Of a stretch of 64,000 bases of DNA, positions 54,001 through 62,442 are shown in pieces (the first letter of the stretch is position 1; the number at the start of each line of letters is the position of its first letter). The stretch is taken from the NCBI RefSeq assembly GCF_039962115.1, contig NZ_JAMPKJ010000002.1, positions 62,001 through 126,000 on the forward strand. The letters run 5' to 3'. The notes below the pieces were generated by a model that worked only from the letters and a program-made list of their open reading frames with translations, searched no databases and was not told the origin of the DNA. This stretch comes from Funiculus sociatus GB2-C1. Lineage in GTDB: Bacteria > Cyanobacteriota > Cyanobacteriia > Cyanobacteriales > FACHB-T130. Both the position numbers and the translations under genes were made by a program.

Positions 54001-56794
54001 TGATGGTATTTCGCAGCACCCGCAACTGAACCGGAATCGCATCGCTGATGACTAAGTTATTGATAGGACTTGATGTAGTATTTCTAACAGTGATGGTATA
54101 TTGCAGGTCATCGCCGATAGTAAGTGTTTGGGTGCCGTCGTTGTCGGTGACAAAGCGGACGGATTTGTTTGCCAGGGGTACGGGGACGGCACCAACTGTA
54201 ATACCCGTGGGATCGGTAGCACCATTATTGGGGTATGGAGTCTGGTCGATGTTACCTGGTGGCGTGCTGGCATCGGTAGGCACTCCACTAGGCGGGAATC
54301 CGGGGGCATCTGAGGTGGCAGTAGCTTGATTGAATATGTTGCCAGTAGCACCACTACTAACAGTAGCCTCTACAGTTACGGTGATGGTGCCATTTGTTGC
54401 CAGCACTGCCCCAACATCGAGTAGAGTATTTGTCCCAGCACCGTTGTAAGCTGGATTTACGGCGGCATTGGTACCAACTCCCGTTGGGGTGACGGTGGGT
54501 GTCCCAAATATGGTTAAACCAGCAGGGAGAGGATCGACTATTTGGAAATTAGTAGCAGCAGCTGAGCCTGTGTTGGTGTAGGTAATTGTATAACGAACGC
54601 GATCGCCCGGAGTAAGCGAACCTGTTCCATCTACATCTGCTGCTAGTGCTACAGATTTTGTCCCAGCAACAGCAGCAGCAGCACCAATAGTTGTGGTGTC
54701 AGTAGCTCTGTTGTTGTTCGCTCCTTGGCGAGTGGGATCGTTGGGGTCGGTGACATCATTGGGTCGCAACACAGTGGCGGTGTTGCTTAGCGTTCCTGAA
54801 GCAGAGGGAGAAATCGTACCCGTCACAGTGTAAGTGGCGATCGCTCCATTGTTGAGATTCACGGTCGTGTTAATATCCCCAGAACCACTAGCAGCAACGC
54901 AGCTACCAGTACCGGAGGTAATTGCACAACTCCAAGTCGGGTTAGCGATTGTATCTGGAAGGTCGTCAATGACAGAAGCTCCCGTCACATTGCTGGGGCC
55001 GTTATTTGTAACTGTAATGGTGTAAGTAATAGCACTGCCAGAAATGACGGTAGTTGGAGTGCGAGTTTTGGTAATTGCCAGGTCAGCTTGGCGAATTAAA
55101 ATTCGATTTTGAAGGCTTGTTGCTGACGAGGGGAAGTACGCCCAGGTATCCATCCCCCTTCTGTCGCCGAAATTACTACTCCATTTGTGAGCGCCTCCCG
55201 AACTGTCAACGCCAGCTAAGCCACTGCGGGGAGTTGGGGGAGTGCCATAACATCCAGCAGCACCAGCATCTGGCGGCGGTGGTGGTGGTGGCTCTGGCGG
55301 TGGGGGTGCTGCGGCACACAAACTGTAATCGTAAGTATTGCTGCCGTTGTAGTTGTATCTGTCGTTATAGTAAACAACATTGGGATTAAGACCGGCGGGA
55401 GTAATGCGCTGGATTATCAGACCGTTAGGGTTGTTTTCTGGATCTAGGATGGGAAAATGGGTTTCTCCAGCAAATAAGCTAATTTGGGCATCGTAAGCGG
55501 TCGCTCCAGCAGGGACGGGAATTCCATTAGCGTCCCTCCCATCCCAAGGAACAGAATTTGGCCCGGCACCTGCCGAACCAACCAGGATGCGATCGTCAGC
55601 ATCGCCATAGATCCCGTTGTTATTGAGATCCAGCCTGATTTGGTAGCTTCCGGGTGCGGAAGCATTGAAGGAAAATTGACCGCCTAACGGCGATGTTCCT
55701 GCTGCATTAGGCGTTCCTTCATTTCCCGTAAATGCAAAATTGCTAGCCGTTGGTGGGGGTGCTGTCGTCGGATTGAGCCACGTTGTGCCGCTTCGTGAAG
55801 TTGCCGTTTGGGGCATTGCATTATTAGGAATGTTAAAGAAAAGCTTATGGGTTCTGTCTGTAGGTGTGTCTGGCTGGTTGGGGTTGCGAAAGGTAATGCC
55901 AGGAGGTAACGTGCCAGGATTAGCACCCGTCAGTTGAATGGATTGAAAAAGTGGGTTGCCGCTAGTATCTGTAAACCCTTGCTCATCTGCAAAAAAGGTG
56001 AATCCAAAGGGATCGAGTCCATTACCATCGACTCGATATTGATAGCCGTCTCTAGTAAGAACTACAAGTGCAGAACTGAAAGAGCGACTGTTACCTCCCA
56101 TGTTTAGAGCTAAATAATTGGCATACGCTCGTCCAGTAACGGGTGTACCCACAGTAGCGGGTGGATCCACAGCATCTCGCACGGTGACATCCCAAGCAGC
56201 GACAAACGTATCAGCAGCGGTCTGAGCTAACCAGTTAGCATTGGCAGCAGAAGGGGTTGGGTTCGTAGGAAGACTGCCAGGACTGGGGCTGACAAAATCA
56301 ATTTCCCAAATTCCAGATCCAGCAGCTGTAGTCTGAGCATCAGTAACTGTACAGGGAACGAAGCCGCCGCTACCCGGATTAGGGTTAGGGCCAGCAACCT
56401 CTTGCGCCCGGTTGGCGATAAAACCTGCTCCACCACAACTACCAGCTGTCCCGTTGGGCGATCGATAGTTAATCGTACCCGAACCAATTCCGACGGCACT
56501 GGAGCCGAGATCGATAGTTTCTCCTGACTGGACGTAAACTTTAATGGTGGTTCTGCGGGGTACTCCGGCAATAAATGCTGAAGCGTTAGTGCTGTATTCC
56601 AAATAGGGTCTGTTACCACCACTAGAAGTCAAGTTGACACTGCCTTCCCCATAAGCCGATTGTGTCCAGCTGCTCGCTGCCGCCATCAGAAATGCCAGAG
56701 TGCCAATCAGATTAACTTTTTGCTGCTTGGAGACGCTGTACAAGGAAGTTCCTACTCTAGGAACACCTGAGATAGATTTAAAAAATAAGTTCAT
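51044..56794 (-). CDS. Giant exported DUF11-repeat protein, 1916 residues
   Basis: A 1916-residue surface or secreted protein. A signal-like N-terminus (LAFLMAAASSWTQSAYGEG) has likely cleavage near residue 49. A conserved N-terminal domain (about 50-560) is shared with the gene at 57186 and interrupted by a Pro-rich hinge (PPPPEPPPPPPP, about 496-508). Next come eight beta-sandwich modules of the DUF11/isopeptide-repeat type: one single (569-705), then A1-B1-C1 (707-1222), A2-B2-C2 (1223-1738) and a terminal D (1742-1916, RLRLIKRITNATRGG...FRVKIN). The A-B-C cassette is a tandem duplication. No LPXTG or membrane anchor is seen. Adhesin-like function is inferred. Base composition is similar to neighbours. 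Confidence 0.88.
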   Translation of the reverse strand: MNLFFKSISGVPRVGTSLYSVSKQQKVNLIGTLAFLMAAASSWTQSAYGEGSVNLTSSGGNRPYLEYSTNASAFIAGVPRRTTIKVYVQSGETIDLGSSAVGIGSGTINYRSPNGTAGSCGGAGFIANRAQEVAGPNPNPGSGGFVPCTVTDAQTTAAGSGIWEIDFVSPSPGSLPTNPTPSAANANWLAQTAADTFVAAWDVTVRDAVDPPATVGTPVTGRAYANYLALNMGGNSRSFSSALVVLTRDGYQYRVDGNGLDPFGFTFFADEQGFTDTSGNPLFQSIQLTGANPGTLPPGITFRNPNQPDTPTDRTHKLFFNIPNNAMPQTATSRSGTTWLNPTTAPPPTASNFAFTGNEGTPNAAGTSPLGGQFSFNASAPGSYQIRLDLNNNGIYGDADDRILVGSAGAGPNSVPWDGRDANGIPVPAGATAYDAQISLFAGETHFPILDPENNPNGLIIQRITPAGLNPNVVYYNDRYNYNGSNTYDYSLCAAAPPPPEPPPPPPPDAGAAGCYGTPPTPRSGLAGVDSSGGAHKWSSNFGDRRGMDTWAYFPSSATSLQNRILIRQADLAITKTRTPTTVISGSAITYTITVTNNGPSNVTGASVIDDLPDTIANPTWSCAITSGTGSCVAASGSGDINTTVNLNNGAIATYTVTGTISPSASGTLSNTATVLRPNDVTDPNDPTRQGANNNRATDTTTIGAAAAVAGTKSVALAADVDGTGSLTPGDRVRYTITYTNTGSAAATNFQIVDPLPAGLTIFGTPTVTPTGVGTNAAVNPAYNGAGTNTLLDVGAVLATNGTITVTVEATVSSGATGNIFNQATATSDAPGFPPSGVPTDASTPPGNIDQTPYPNNGATDPTGITVGAVPVPLANKSVRFVTDNDGTQTLTIGDDLQYTITVRNTTSSPINNLVISDAIPVQLRVLRNTINVSGGFTVASSLPNDDFDGTGNPVALTNLGTLAAGATVTLTFNARLKPGSASPITNQGRVNYAGDGGNPVLTDASDSNNPTAPGTNNDPGDPGVGTGNNVSQPNSSPSDPTIINFVSPFEPNGTKSVRIFTDADNNGVLTTNDVVEYTVIYTNSDPSNVITDFLATDSLPSGLAFVPGSYSFTFSGTGTTVTGNPNYNGTTDTNLTNADPTGALGSGGGQVVIKFRATVTAAANTTIANQASATSVGGLSPSITDAVAGPSDLPQGLDDGTNQGNQGNTGDDDPTLLTVVATPVVSGTKAVAIATDADGTGSVTTGDRVRYTITYTNTGAGAANSFQINDVLPAGLTLAATPTVTPSGSGTVAAVNPSYNGTNAPTLLAAGAVLAPNGTITVTVDATVNSGVTGNLFNQAIASSPAPGFPSAGVPTDAITPPGSINQSPYGDTGPSDRTGLTIGLLSVPTLNKSVRFVSDNDNTTSLTIGDDIQYTIIVRNPTSSPINNLVISDVIPVQLLVLRNTITVEGLALAASLPGSDFNGTGNPVTLTQPGTLPPGATVTLRFNARLRPGAANPITNQARANYAGDNGTPLLSDASNSTNPTAPGSGDNPGNPGNIGSGGNVNQPNQGSADPTIINFVNPVSPSGSKSVRLFADTDGSGTITTGDVIEYTITYINTNPTDAVSNFLAIDSINPSQLRFVPGSYSFTTTGTTVTENPSYNGTTDTNLTNPTTRGQLNAGGGRIAIAFRATITAGADAQISNQASATSTGGTVNNSLTDAVAGANDVPQLLDDGVNLGNLADPGDDEPTVLVIASPPSPRLRLIKRITNATRGGVPLGGINFGQFVDDPADSNDNVPGFSQLLPIGVSKLGEETPLTSGDEVDYTIYFLSDGTGSVNNVRFCDLIPSGTTFVPNSFGVGAGISLNRAGTTGSVTNATDTDAGTFFSPLTPLPQGNACPSQNNPDGAVILNLGNVSNTSGNNFGFIRFRVKIN
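51581..54676 (-). repeat. Tandem duplication of a 1.55-kb three-domain cassette
   Basis: Copy 1: 53129-54676 (residues 707-1222). Copy 2: 51581-53128 (residues 1223-1738). Matching landmarks: GDRVRYTITYTNTG (A1 and A2), NKSVRFV..DN with SSPINNLVISD (B1 and B2) and LxFVPGSYSFT with NGTTDTNLTN (C1 and C2). Copy lengths are 516 residues each. The copies have diverged, so the event is not recent. Confidence 0.85.
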
Positions 56795-57185
56795 AGCTAG
56801 CTTTTTAAAAATTCGACGATATACATAACTAGCGCAGTATTTATAACAAATTTCGCTAGGCTATTTGAATCCCAGATATTCAGCAACAGTTAGCAACAGC
56901 TAACTGTAATTATTGAGTTTATTTACCCATTTGGGTTTTTCTTTAGATAGATGGGACAAAGGAAATAATAGCACTTTCAAAGGTTCAAAAGTGCTAAAAG
57001 CAGAATGATTGGCAACTCCAGATCGTTAAATTTCTTTAACTTTCAGTTATAAAAGAATCATTACTATAAACTCAGTATTTATAACCAAATAGAGATAGAA
57101 TTGCCATCATTTGAAGCCTCTATTTACATTCTGCTTTATTGGTTAGTTCAATCCGCAGTTATTGAAGCTGAGATTTACAATTTAC
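56795..57185. other. Intergenic region between the two DUF11 genes
   Basis: AT-rich, no gene. A perfect palindrome ACAGTTAGC-AACA-GCTAACTGT lies at 56886-56907, about 90 bp upstream of the 1916-residue gene. The word CAGTATTTATAAC(C)AAAT occurs twice, at 56835-56850 and 57073-57089. This arrangement suggests an independent regulated promoter for the larger gene. Confidence 0.5.
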
Positions 57186-60100
57186 TCAATTAACTTTGAC
57201 GCGGAAGCGTACAAAACCAAAATTGCTACCACTTTGATTAGAAACATTACCCAGGTTAACAATTGCGGCCCCATCAGAATTAGGTTGGCTAGGGCAAGCA
57301 TTACCCGCAGGCAAAGGAGTTAAAGGTGCGAAAAATGTCCCTTCGTCTGCATCTAAAACATTAGTTCGGGGAGCAACAGTCCCGGATTGATTCACGGAAA
57401 TTCCGGCACCAGCTCCAAAACTGTCAGGGATAAACGTTGTCGCAGCCGGAACCGGATCGCATAGTCTGACATTGTTAGCTGGAGCAGTACCATCAGAAAG
57501 GTAATAAATGGTGTATTCCACCTCATCGCCGCTTTGCAACGATGTCTCAGAGGCTAACTGGGAAACTCCTACTGGCGACAATTGCGACCAGCCAGCAGCG
57601 TTATCATTGTCATCAGTTGGGTCATCCACAAAGCTTGCAAAGTTAACCCCGCTAAGCGGCACACCACCCCGACTAATTGATGTAATTCTCTTCACCAAAC
57701 GCAGACGCGGGTTTCCAGCATTTCCACCTACGTTGACTACAGTTGGTTCATCATCCGCAGGGTTAGGAAGATTCCCCTGGTTATTACCGTCATCTATGAC
57801 TTGAGGCAAGTCGCCTTCATTTTGTGCAGCATCGCTGACAGATAAATCCACGGTTCCACCTGTAGATGTAGCAGTAGCTTGGTTAAGAATCTGCGTACCA
57901 GCTGGCGCTGTGATCACCGCTTGGAACTTGATAACCACCTGAGAGCCATTTCCACCCAAATTTCCCAAAGATGTTGGGTTCGTCAGGTTCTGGTCAGTTG
58001 TGCCGTTGAAATTAGGATTTCCTGTCACCGTTGTTCCAGCACCAGAGGCGGTAAAGCTGTAACTGCCAGGAACGAAACGCAACTTGCTGGTATCGATGCG
58101 GTCAGTCACTAGCAAATTGGTGACTGGAGTAGGAGCGCCATTAAAGTAGGTGATGGTGTATTCAACAATATCCCCAGTCGTCACAGAACCGCTAGCATCT
58201 GCGTCGTTGGACAGACGAACTGATTTGACTCCAGTCGGCGTAACTGGGTTGGGTTGAATAGTTGTAGTACTGGTTGACGTATTGTTGTCAGGATTGGGGT
58301 CTGTGACATCATTAGGTCGCGTGACCGTTGCCGTGTTGGTCAATTCCCCTGATGGGGTAGTGGGAGAGATGGCACCTGTGACGGTATAGGTAGCAACAGC
58401 CCCGCTATTGAGATTTACCGTAGTGTTGATAGCATTCCCCGTACCGCTAGCTTGACCGCAACTACCAGTCCCGGTTGTAATAACGCAAGTCCAAGTTACT
58501 CCAGTGATTTGAGCGGGAACAGTGTCTGTCACTGTTGCTGCTGTGACGTTAGAGGGGCCGTTGTTGGTGACGGTGATGTTGTAGGTAATGGGACTACCTG
58601 CAACGACTGGGTTAGTCACCAGTGTTTTTTGAATTTGCAAATCGGCTGCTGATATCCTGATGCCTGTTTCAAGAGCAGTCACCGTAGACGGGTAGTATGT
58701 CCAGGTATCAATGCCTCTGTTATCACCAAACAGGTTAGTAAACCCATGAGCGCCATTATTACTGGAAATCCCTCCCAAAGCGTTCACAGGACTAGGCGCT
58801 CCGGGAACCTGTTGATTATTGGTTAAAGGAGCGTCGTTATAGTAGACCTCAAAAGGGTTCGGAGTCGGTAGCGTTGCCACATTTGGCTCATTGAGTCGCT
58901 GGATAATCAGACCTTCGGGGTTGTTTTCTGGATCTAGAAACGGAAAATGAATTTCACCTGCACTGAGTACGATTTGCGCTCCGTAAGGGATATCTCTAGC
59001 AGAAACATTCACTCCATTGGCATCTAAGCCATCCCAAGGTACAGTGTTGACCCCAGACTCTGCCACACCAACCAGTACGCGATCGTTGGCGTTGCCGTAT
59101 GTACTGTCTCCGTTGAGATCGAGAACAATTCTGAAACTGCCTTGTGAGGGAGTGTTAAAGCTGAAAGTACCTCCCAAGGGGTCAGTAGTACCAGCTTGAC
59201 CGCTAGTCCCCTCTGTGCCTGTAAATGTAAAATCAGTGGGAGTAGGGGGTGCTACGGCTGGTGTTAGTAGCCATGTGCGACCGCCACTAGCTGGACTTAT
59301 GGGTGCTTCCAGGGGCAGGCTAGGACTGGTGGGTCGATTAAAGAAGATTTTATAGGTGACATCTGTCCCGAAATCTGGCTGATCCGGGTTATATACATTA
59401 CTTCCTGCAAGCGGAACAGATTGGTAAATCGGACCGCCGGTTGGAGTTGGTGTGAAACCTTTGTTATTGGCAAAGAAGATAAATCCAAAAGGGTCAAGAC
59501 GGTTCAGGTCGATTCGGTACAGATAGCCTTCATCGGTGAGAATCACGGCTTCGGATTGGAGACTTCGCCCATTGGCTCCCAGGTTGAGTGACAGATAATT
59601 GGCATAGGCTCGACCGAGGATAGGTTGATTTCCGTTGGCAACTGTGACATCCCAGGCTGTCACAACACCAGTATTCGGCTGAGTCCAGTTAGCTTGAGCA
59701 GGGACTGGAGGTGGGTTGTTACTAATGGCAGCATTAGTAGGATTTGGGCTGACAAAATCAATTTCCCAAATTCCAGCTCCGGCTGCGGTAGTCTGAGCCG
59801 GCGTAATGATGCAGGGAGTGTAGCCTGCGGGATTGAGCGGCGCAGGACCAGCAACCTCTTGCGCTCGGTTGACAATCTTACCGATACCTGCATCACAAGA
59901 AGTGAAAGTAATGCTATTGGGCGCCCTATATCTGATCTCGCCAACTCCAACTCCAATGGCACTGGAACCAAGATAGATGGTTTCCCCTGGATTAGCAAAA
60001 ACTCTAATTCTGCTTCGACGCGGTATTGGAGTATCCAGAAATGTAGCCGCTTCATAATATTCCAGGTAAGGGCGATCGCCTGGGTTATCGGTCAGTTCCC

Positions 60101-60236
60101 GGCTGCCTTCAGCATATGCAACTTTACTGGCAGCACTAATAGCACAGATGGCAAGGGCAAGGCTACCGCAAAGACGACTCCAGCGGCTAAGGGGCGTTTG
60201 ATTTGTTGGGGAATGCGGGTAAAGTTTCAACATCAA
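57186..60236 (-). CDS. Exported DUF11-repeat protein, 1016 residues
   Basis: A shorter paralogue of the 1916-residue protein. Signal peptide (SLALAICAISAASKVAYAEG, cleavage near residue 42), N-terminal domain (about 43-530; shared TTAAGAGIWEIDFVSP, NRAQEVAGP, LDPENNPEGLIIQR), one DUF11 module (532-660), one C-type module (664-835) and the terminal D module (842-1016, RLRLVKRITSISRGG...FRVKVN). The A-B-C duplication of the neighbour is absent, so this probably resembles the ancestral form. It lies downstream of the OmpA/beta-helix gene, with a hairpin in the 104-bp gap. Likely surface exposed; role unknown. Confidence 0.88.
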   Translation of the reverse strand: MMLKLYPHSPTNQTPLSRWSRLCGSLALAICAISAASKVAYAEGSRELTDNPGDRPYLEYYEAATFLDTPIPRRSRIRVFANPGETIYLGSSAIGVGVGEIRYRAPNSITFTSCDAGIGKIVNRAQEVAGPAPLNPAGYTPCIITPAQTTAAGAGIWEIDFVSPNPTNAAISNNPPPVPAQANWTQPNTGVVTAWDVTVANGNQPILGRAYANYLSLNLGANGRSLQSEAVILTDEGYLYRIDLNRLDPFGFIFFANNKGFTPTPTGGPIYQSVPLAGSNVYNPDQPDFGTDVTYKIFFNRPTSPSLPLEAPISPASGGRTWLLTPAVAPPTPTDFTFTGTEGTSGQAGTTDPLGGTFSFNTPSQGSFRIVLDLNGDSTYGNANDRVLVGVAESGVNTVPWDGLDANGVNVSARDIPYGAQIVLSAGEIHFPFLDPENNPEGLIIQRLNEPNVATLPTPNPFEVYYNDAPLTNNQQVPGAPSPVNALGGISSNNGAHGFTNLFGDNRGIDTWTYYPSTVTALETGIRISAADLQIQKTLVTNPVVAGSPITYNITVTNNGPSNVTAATVTDTVPAQITGVTWTCVITTGTGSCGQASGTGNAINTTVNLNSGAVATYTVTGAISPTTPSGELTNTATVTRPNDVTDPNPDNNTSTSTTTIQPNPVTPTGVKSVRLSNDADASGSVTTGDIVEYTITYFNGAPTPVTNLLVTDRIDTSKLRFVPGSYSFTASGAGTTVTGNPNFNGTTDQNLTNPTSLGNLGGNGSQVVIKFQAVITAPAGTQILNQATATSTGGTVDLSVSDAAQNEGDLPQVIDDGNNQGNLPNPADDEPTVVNVGGNAGNPRLRLVKRITSISRGGVPLSGVNFASFVDDPTDDNDNAAGWSQLSPVGVSQLASETSLQSGDEVEYTIYYLSDGTAPANNVRLCDPVPAATTFIPDSFGAGAGISVNQSGTVAPRTNVLDADEGTFFAPLTPLPAGNACPSQPNSDGAAIVNLGNVSNQSGSNFGFVRFRVKVN

Positions 60237-60283
60237 ACTAACAGTTTCCTCACACTTGGTCTGGCAATATCATCAAAAAGTAC

Positions 60284-60336
60284 AAGGCTCTCATAAAGAA
60301 TTATTTTTTTCTTTTGCATGAGAGCATGAGAGCCTT
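60284..60336 (-). terminator. Intercistronic hairpin, terminator or attenuator
   Basis: Perfect 11-bp arms AAGGCTCTCAT (60284-60294) and ATGAGAGCCTT (60326-60336) enclose 31 bases. The right arm contains a tandem ATGAGAGC x2 (60318-60333). It lies directly after the stop of the OmpA/beta-helix gene on the minus strand. The T-run after it is weak (ACTTTTTG a few bases on), so partial termination or RNA processing is more likely than a full stop. Confidence 0.55.
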
Positions 60337-60340
60337 TTTC

Positions 60341-62434
60341 CTACTCCAACTGCAAATCTTGTTCTTGAACAAACAGATCGATACCTCTAGCATCTCTGAA
60401 GATAAATTCGACGCGACGGTTACGGGCATGATCTAGACGGCTTCTTCCAACTACTCGCGGCTGACTTTCGCCCAAAGCGCGAATCGTCATTCGTTCTGGG
60501 GGAATTCCCTGACGCAGTAAGTAATTTCTCACAGCGATCGCGCGTCGATTTGATAAGTTCAGATTATAAGCATCGCTGGCTCTGGGATCGGTGTGTCCCC
60601 GAAGTTCAATGACGATTTGGGGATTTTCTCGTAAAACGTGGGCAATTCGGTTGAGAATTCTGGCACTCTCTGGACTCAGGGTCGCTTTATCGAGGGCAAA
60701 GTGTACGTTGGTGGGGACACTTATTCTGATTGGTTCTGGCGGTGTGGGTTCTGGTTCTGGTTCTTCCGGCGGTTGCTGTACTACAGGCGGGACAGGCTCG
60801 GTGGTACATTGAGGAATTGCCCCCAGTCTGCTTCGCAAGATATTGCTGCTGGTGAAGTTGGTGGTGGAAGAGAGGTTTACCCGGTCGCCTCCTGGTGAGA
60901 CGATTTCAGCATTGGCGGCGGCTTCAGAGGTGCCGTATTTTGGGATGGTAGCGATCGCGCTTACTAATTCCCCTGGTTGCATCTCTACACTGGCGCTAAA
61001 TTTCCCCTCTTCATCCGCTACAACTCTAGTCAAGGGTTCGCTTAAAGGGCCATAGGATATCCCGGCTTCTTTCTGAACCAGATAAATTGACACCTCTGAA
61101 CCCGGATCAGCCGTGCCTAAGATATTAGTTGTAGTACCTACCGTATAAAATTCGGAACTGATAAATTGCGGGGCATTTATGGCAGAGTTGCCTGTATCAA
61201 GACGACGATTTTTGGAATTGCGTAGTGGGTTGGGGCCGTCTCCCCGTTGGTAGGCTTGTACGTTCACATTTTCCTGTGCTACTAAGTCAATGCTTAGACC
61301 TTCTAAGTTATTAAAACGATTGCCTAGGATGATGTTGCGATCGCTCTTAGGATAAGCCGCCACTACAACACCAGCGCCAGTTTGATTGCTAATTTGATTA
61401 TTATTCACCTGGTGGCCATCTCCCATCAGATAAACTCCTGCCCGACGAAAGCGGCGACCATTATATGTAATCTGGTTATCGTTAATCTGCGCTGCGCCTT
61501 CCGGCTTGAACAAATAGACACCACTACCATCGTTTCCGCAAATCAAATTTGAGTTAATTTGAGCTTTTTCAATCTCTCCTTCCAATCGGATAGCATCCGG
61601 CATTCCAGCAATTCCATTACCAACAATGATGTTTTCTGTAACCTGCAAATTGTTGGCTTTTACAGCGCTAATTATCCCGCTACCGTCGTGGTAAGAAATT
61701 CGGTTTCGTCGGATTGTTGTCCCTAAGCTGTTAAACACATATACCCCAAATGCCGAAGTAGTTTGAGGCACTTTTTGATCTAATGGAATCCCTAACCAGT
61801 TGTTCTCAATTACTACATTTTTTGGAGCATTTTCCGGTGTCTGTCTTCCTTGGTCGCCAACAACAGCAACAGACTGAGGACTATCAATGAAAATATCTGC
61901 TGGTGGTAAAGTGGCAGTAGCCTCAAGACGGGACGTGAAACCGTAAAGACTCAAACCGCGAATTGTCACCCTATCAGCAACAATTGTTAAGCCGCGAAAT
62001 ACCTCTCGATCGGCTGCGGGAGTTATTGTAACAGAAGGAATTGGAATTGCAATTTCCGCAGTTGCAGATTTTTCGGCATCATACCCCGGTTGGGTTGTAC
62101 CATCTATCACCAATCCCGGAGAGGATAGGGGTGGCAAAACATCAACTAGGCGGATAGTAGTTTCTGAGGCTGGCAAATCAAAGGCAATTAGCGTATTGCC
62201 ATTAATAGGTGAAACCAGCGTTTGTTCAGTGCTACTCAGACGCTCTAAGGGCAAACTTCCATTGGCAATCTCAATAGCTTCGCGCAAAGTAAGAGCGCTA
62301 TCAGGGTTGACTGCTCCATCCTGATTACTATTAACAACAATCCTAAAATTGGCTGCTTGAGTAGTTCCAGTGAAAGGCAAAAAGCAAAAGTAACTCGGCA
62401 AAAGAAAGAAGGTAAAAATAGTTTTCTTTTTCAT
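60341..62434 (-). CDS. Parallel beta-helix protein with C-terminal OmpA domain
   Basis: A 697-residue exported protein with an N-terminal signal (FTFFLLPSYFCFLPFTGTTQA, residues about 7-27). A region about 30-420 is right-handed beta-helix-like, with repeated Asn-rich turns (VIENNWLGI, TTIRRNRISYHDGSGI, VTENIIVGN, INSNLICGNDGSG, INDNQITYNG). A beta-sandwich follows, then a Pro/Glu linker (PPEEPEPEPTPPEPI). An OmpA-type peptidoglycan-binding domain completes it (about 575-690; VELRGHTDPRASDAYN-like, NRRVEFIFRD). The OmpA end would tether it to the cell wall while the helix faces out. It follows the barrel gene by 8 bp, so the two are an operon. Confidence 0.9.
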   Translation of the reverse strand: MKKKTIFTFFLLPSYFCFLPFTGTTQAANFRIVVNSNQDGAVNPDSALTLREAIEIANGSLPLERLSSTEQTLVSPINGNTLIAFDLPASETTIRLVDVLPPLSSPGLVIDGTTQPGYDAEKSATAEIAIPIPSVTITPAADREVFRGLTIVADRVTIRGLSLYGFTSRLEATATLPPADIFIDSPQSVAVVGDQGRQTPENAPKNVVIENNWLGIPLDQKVPQTTSAFGVYVFNSLGTTIRRNRISYHDGSGIISAVKANNLQVTENIIVGNGIAGMPDAIRLEGEIEKAQINSNLICGNDGSGVYLFKPEGAAQINDNQITYNGRRFRRAGVYLMGDGHQVNNNQISNQTGAGVVVAAYPKSDRNIILGNRFNNLEGLSIDLVAQENVNVQAYQRGDGPNPLRNSKNRRLDTGNSAINAPQFISSEFYTVGTTTNILGTADPGSEVSIYLVQKEAGISYGPLSEPLTRVVADEEGKFSASVEMQPGELVSAIATIPKYGTSEAAANAEIVSPGGDRVNLSSTTNFTSSNILRSRLGAIPQCTTEPVPPVVQQPPEEPEPEPTPPEPIRISVPTNVHFALDKATLSPESARILNRIAHVLRENPQIVIELRGHTDPRASDAYNLNLSNRRAIAVRNYLLRQGIPPERMTIRALGESQPRVVGRSRLDHARNRRVEFIFRDARGIDLFVQEQDLQLE

Positions 62435-62442
62435 GTTTCTTT

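Noticed and set aside
59625-60296. 223-residue ORF on the plus strand inside the DUF11 gene
   Set aside because: It is a shadow of a long, composition-biased reading frame on the other strand; Ser/Asn-rich, with no family character.
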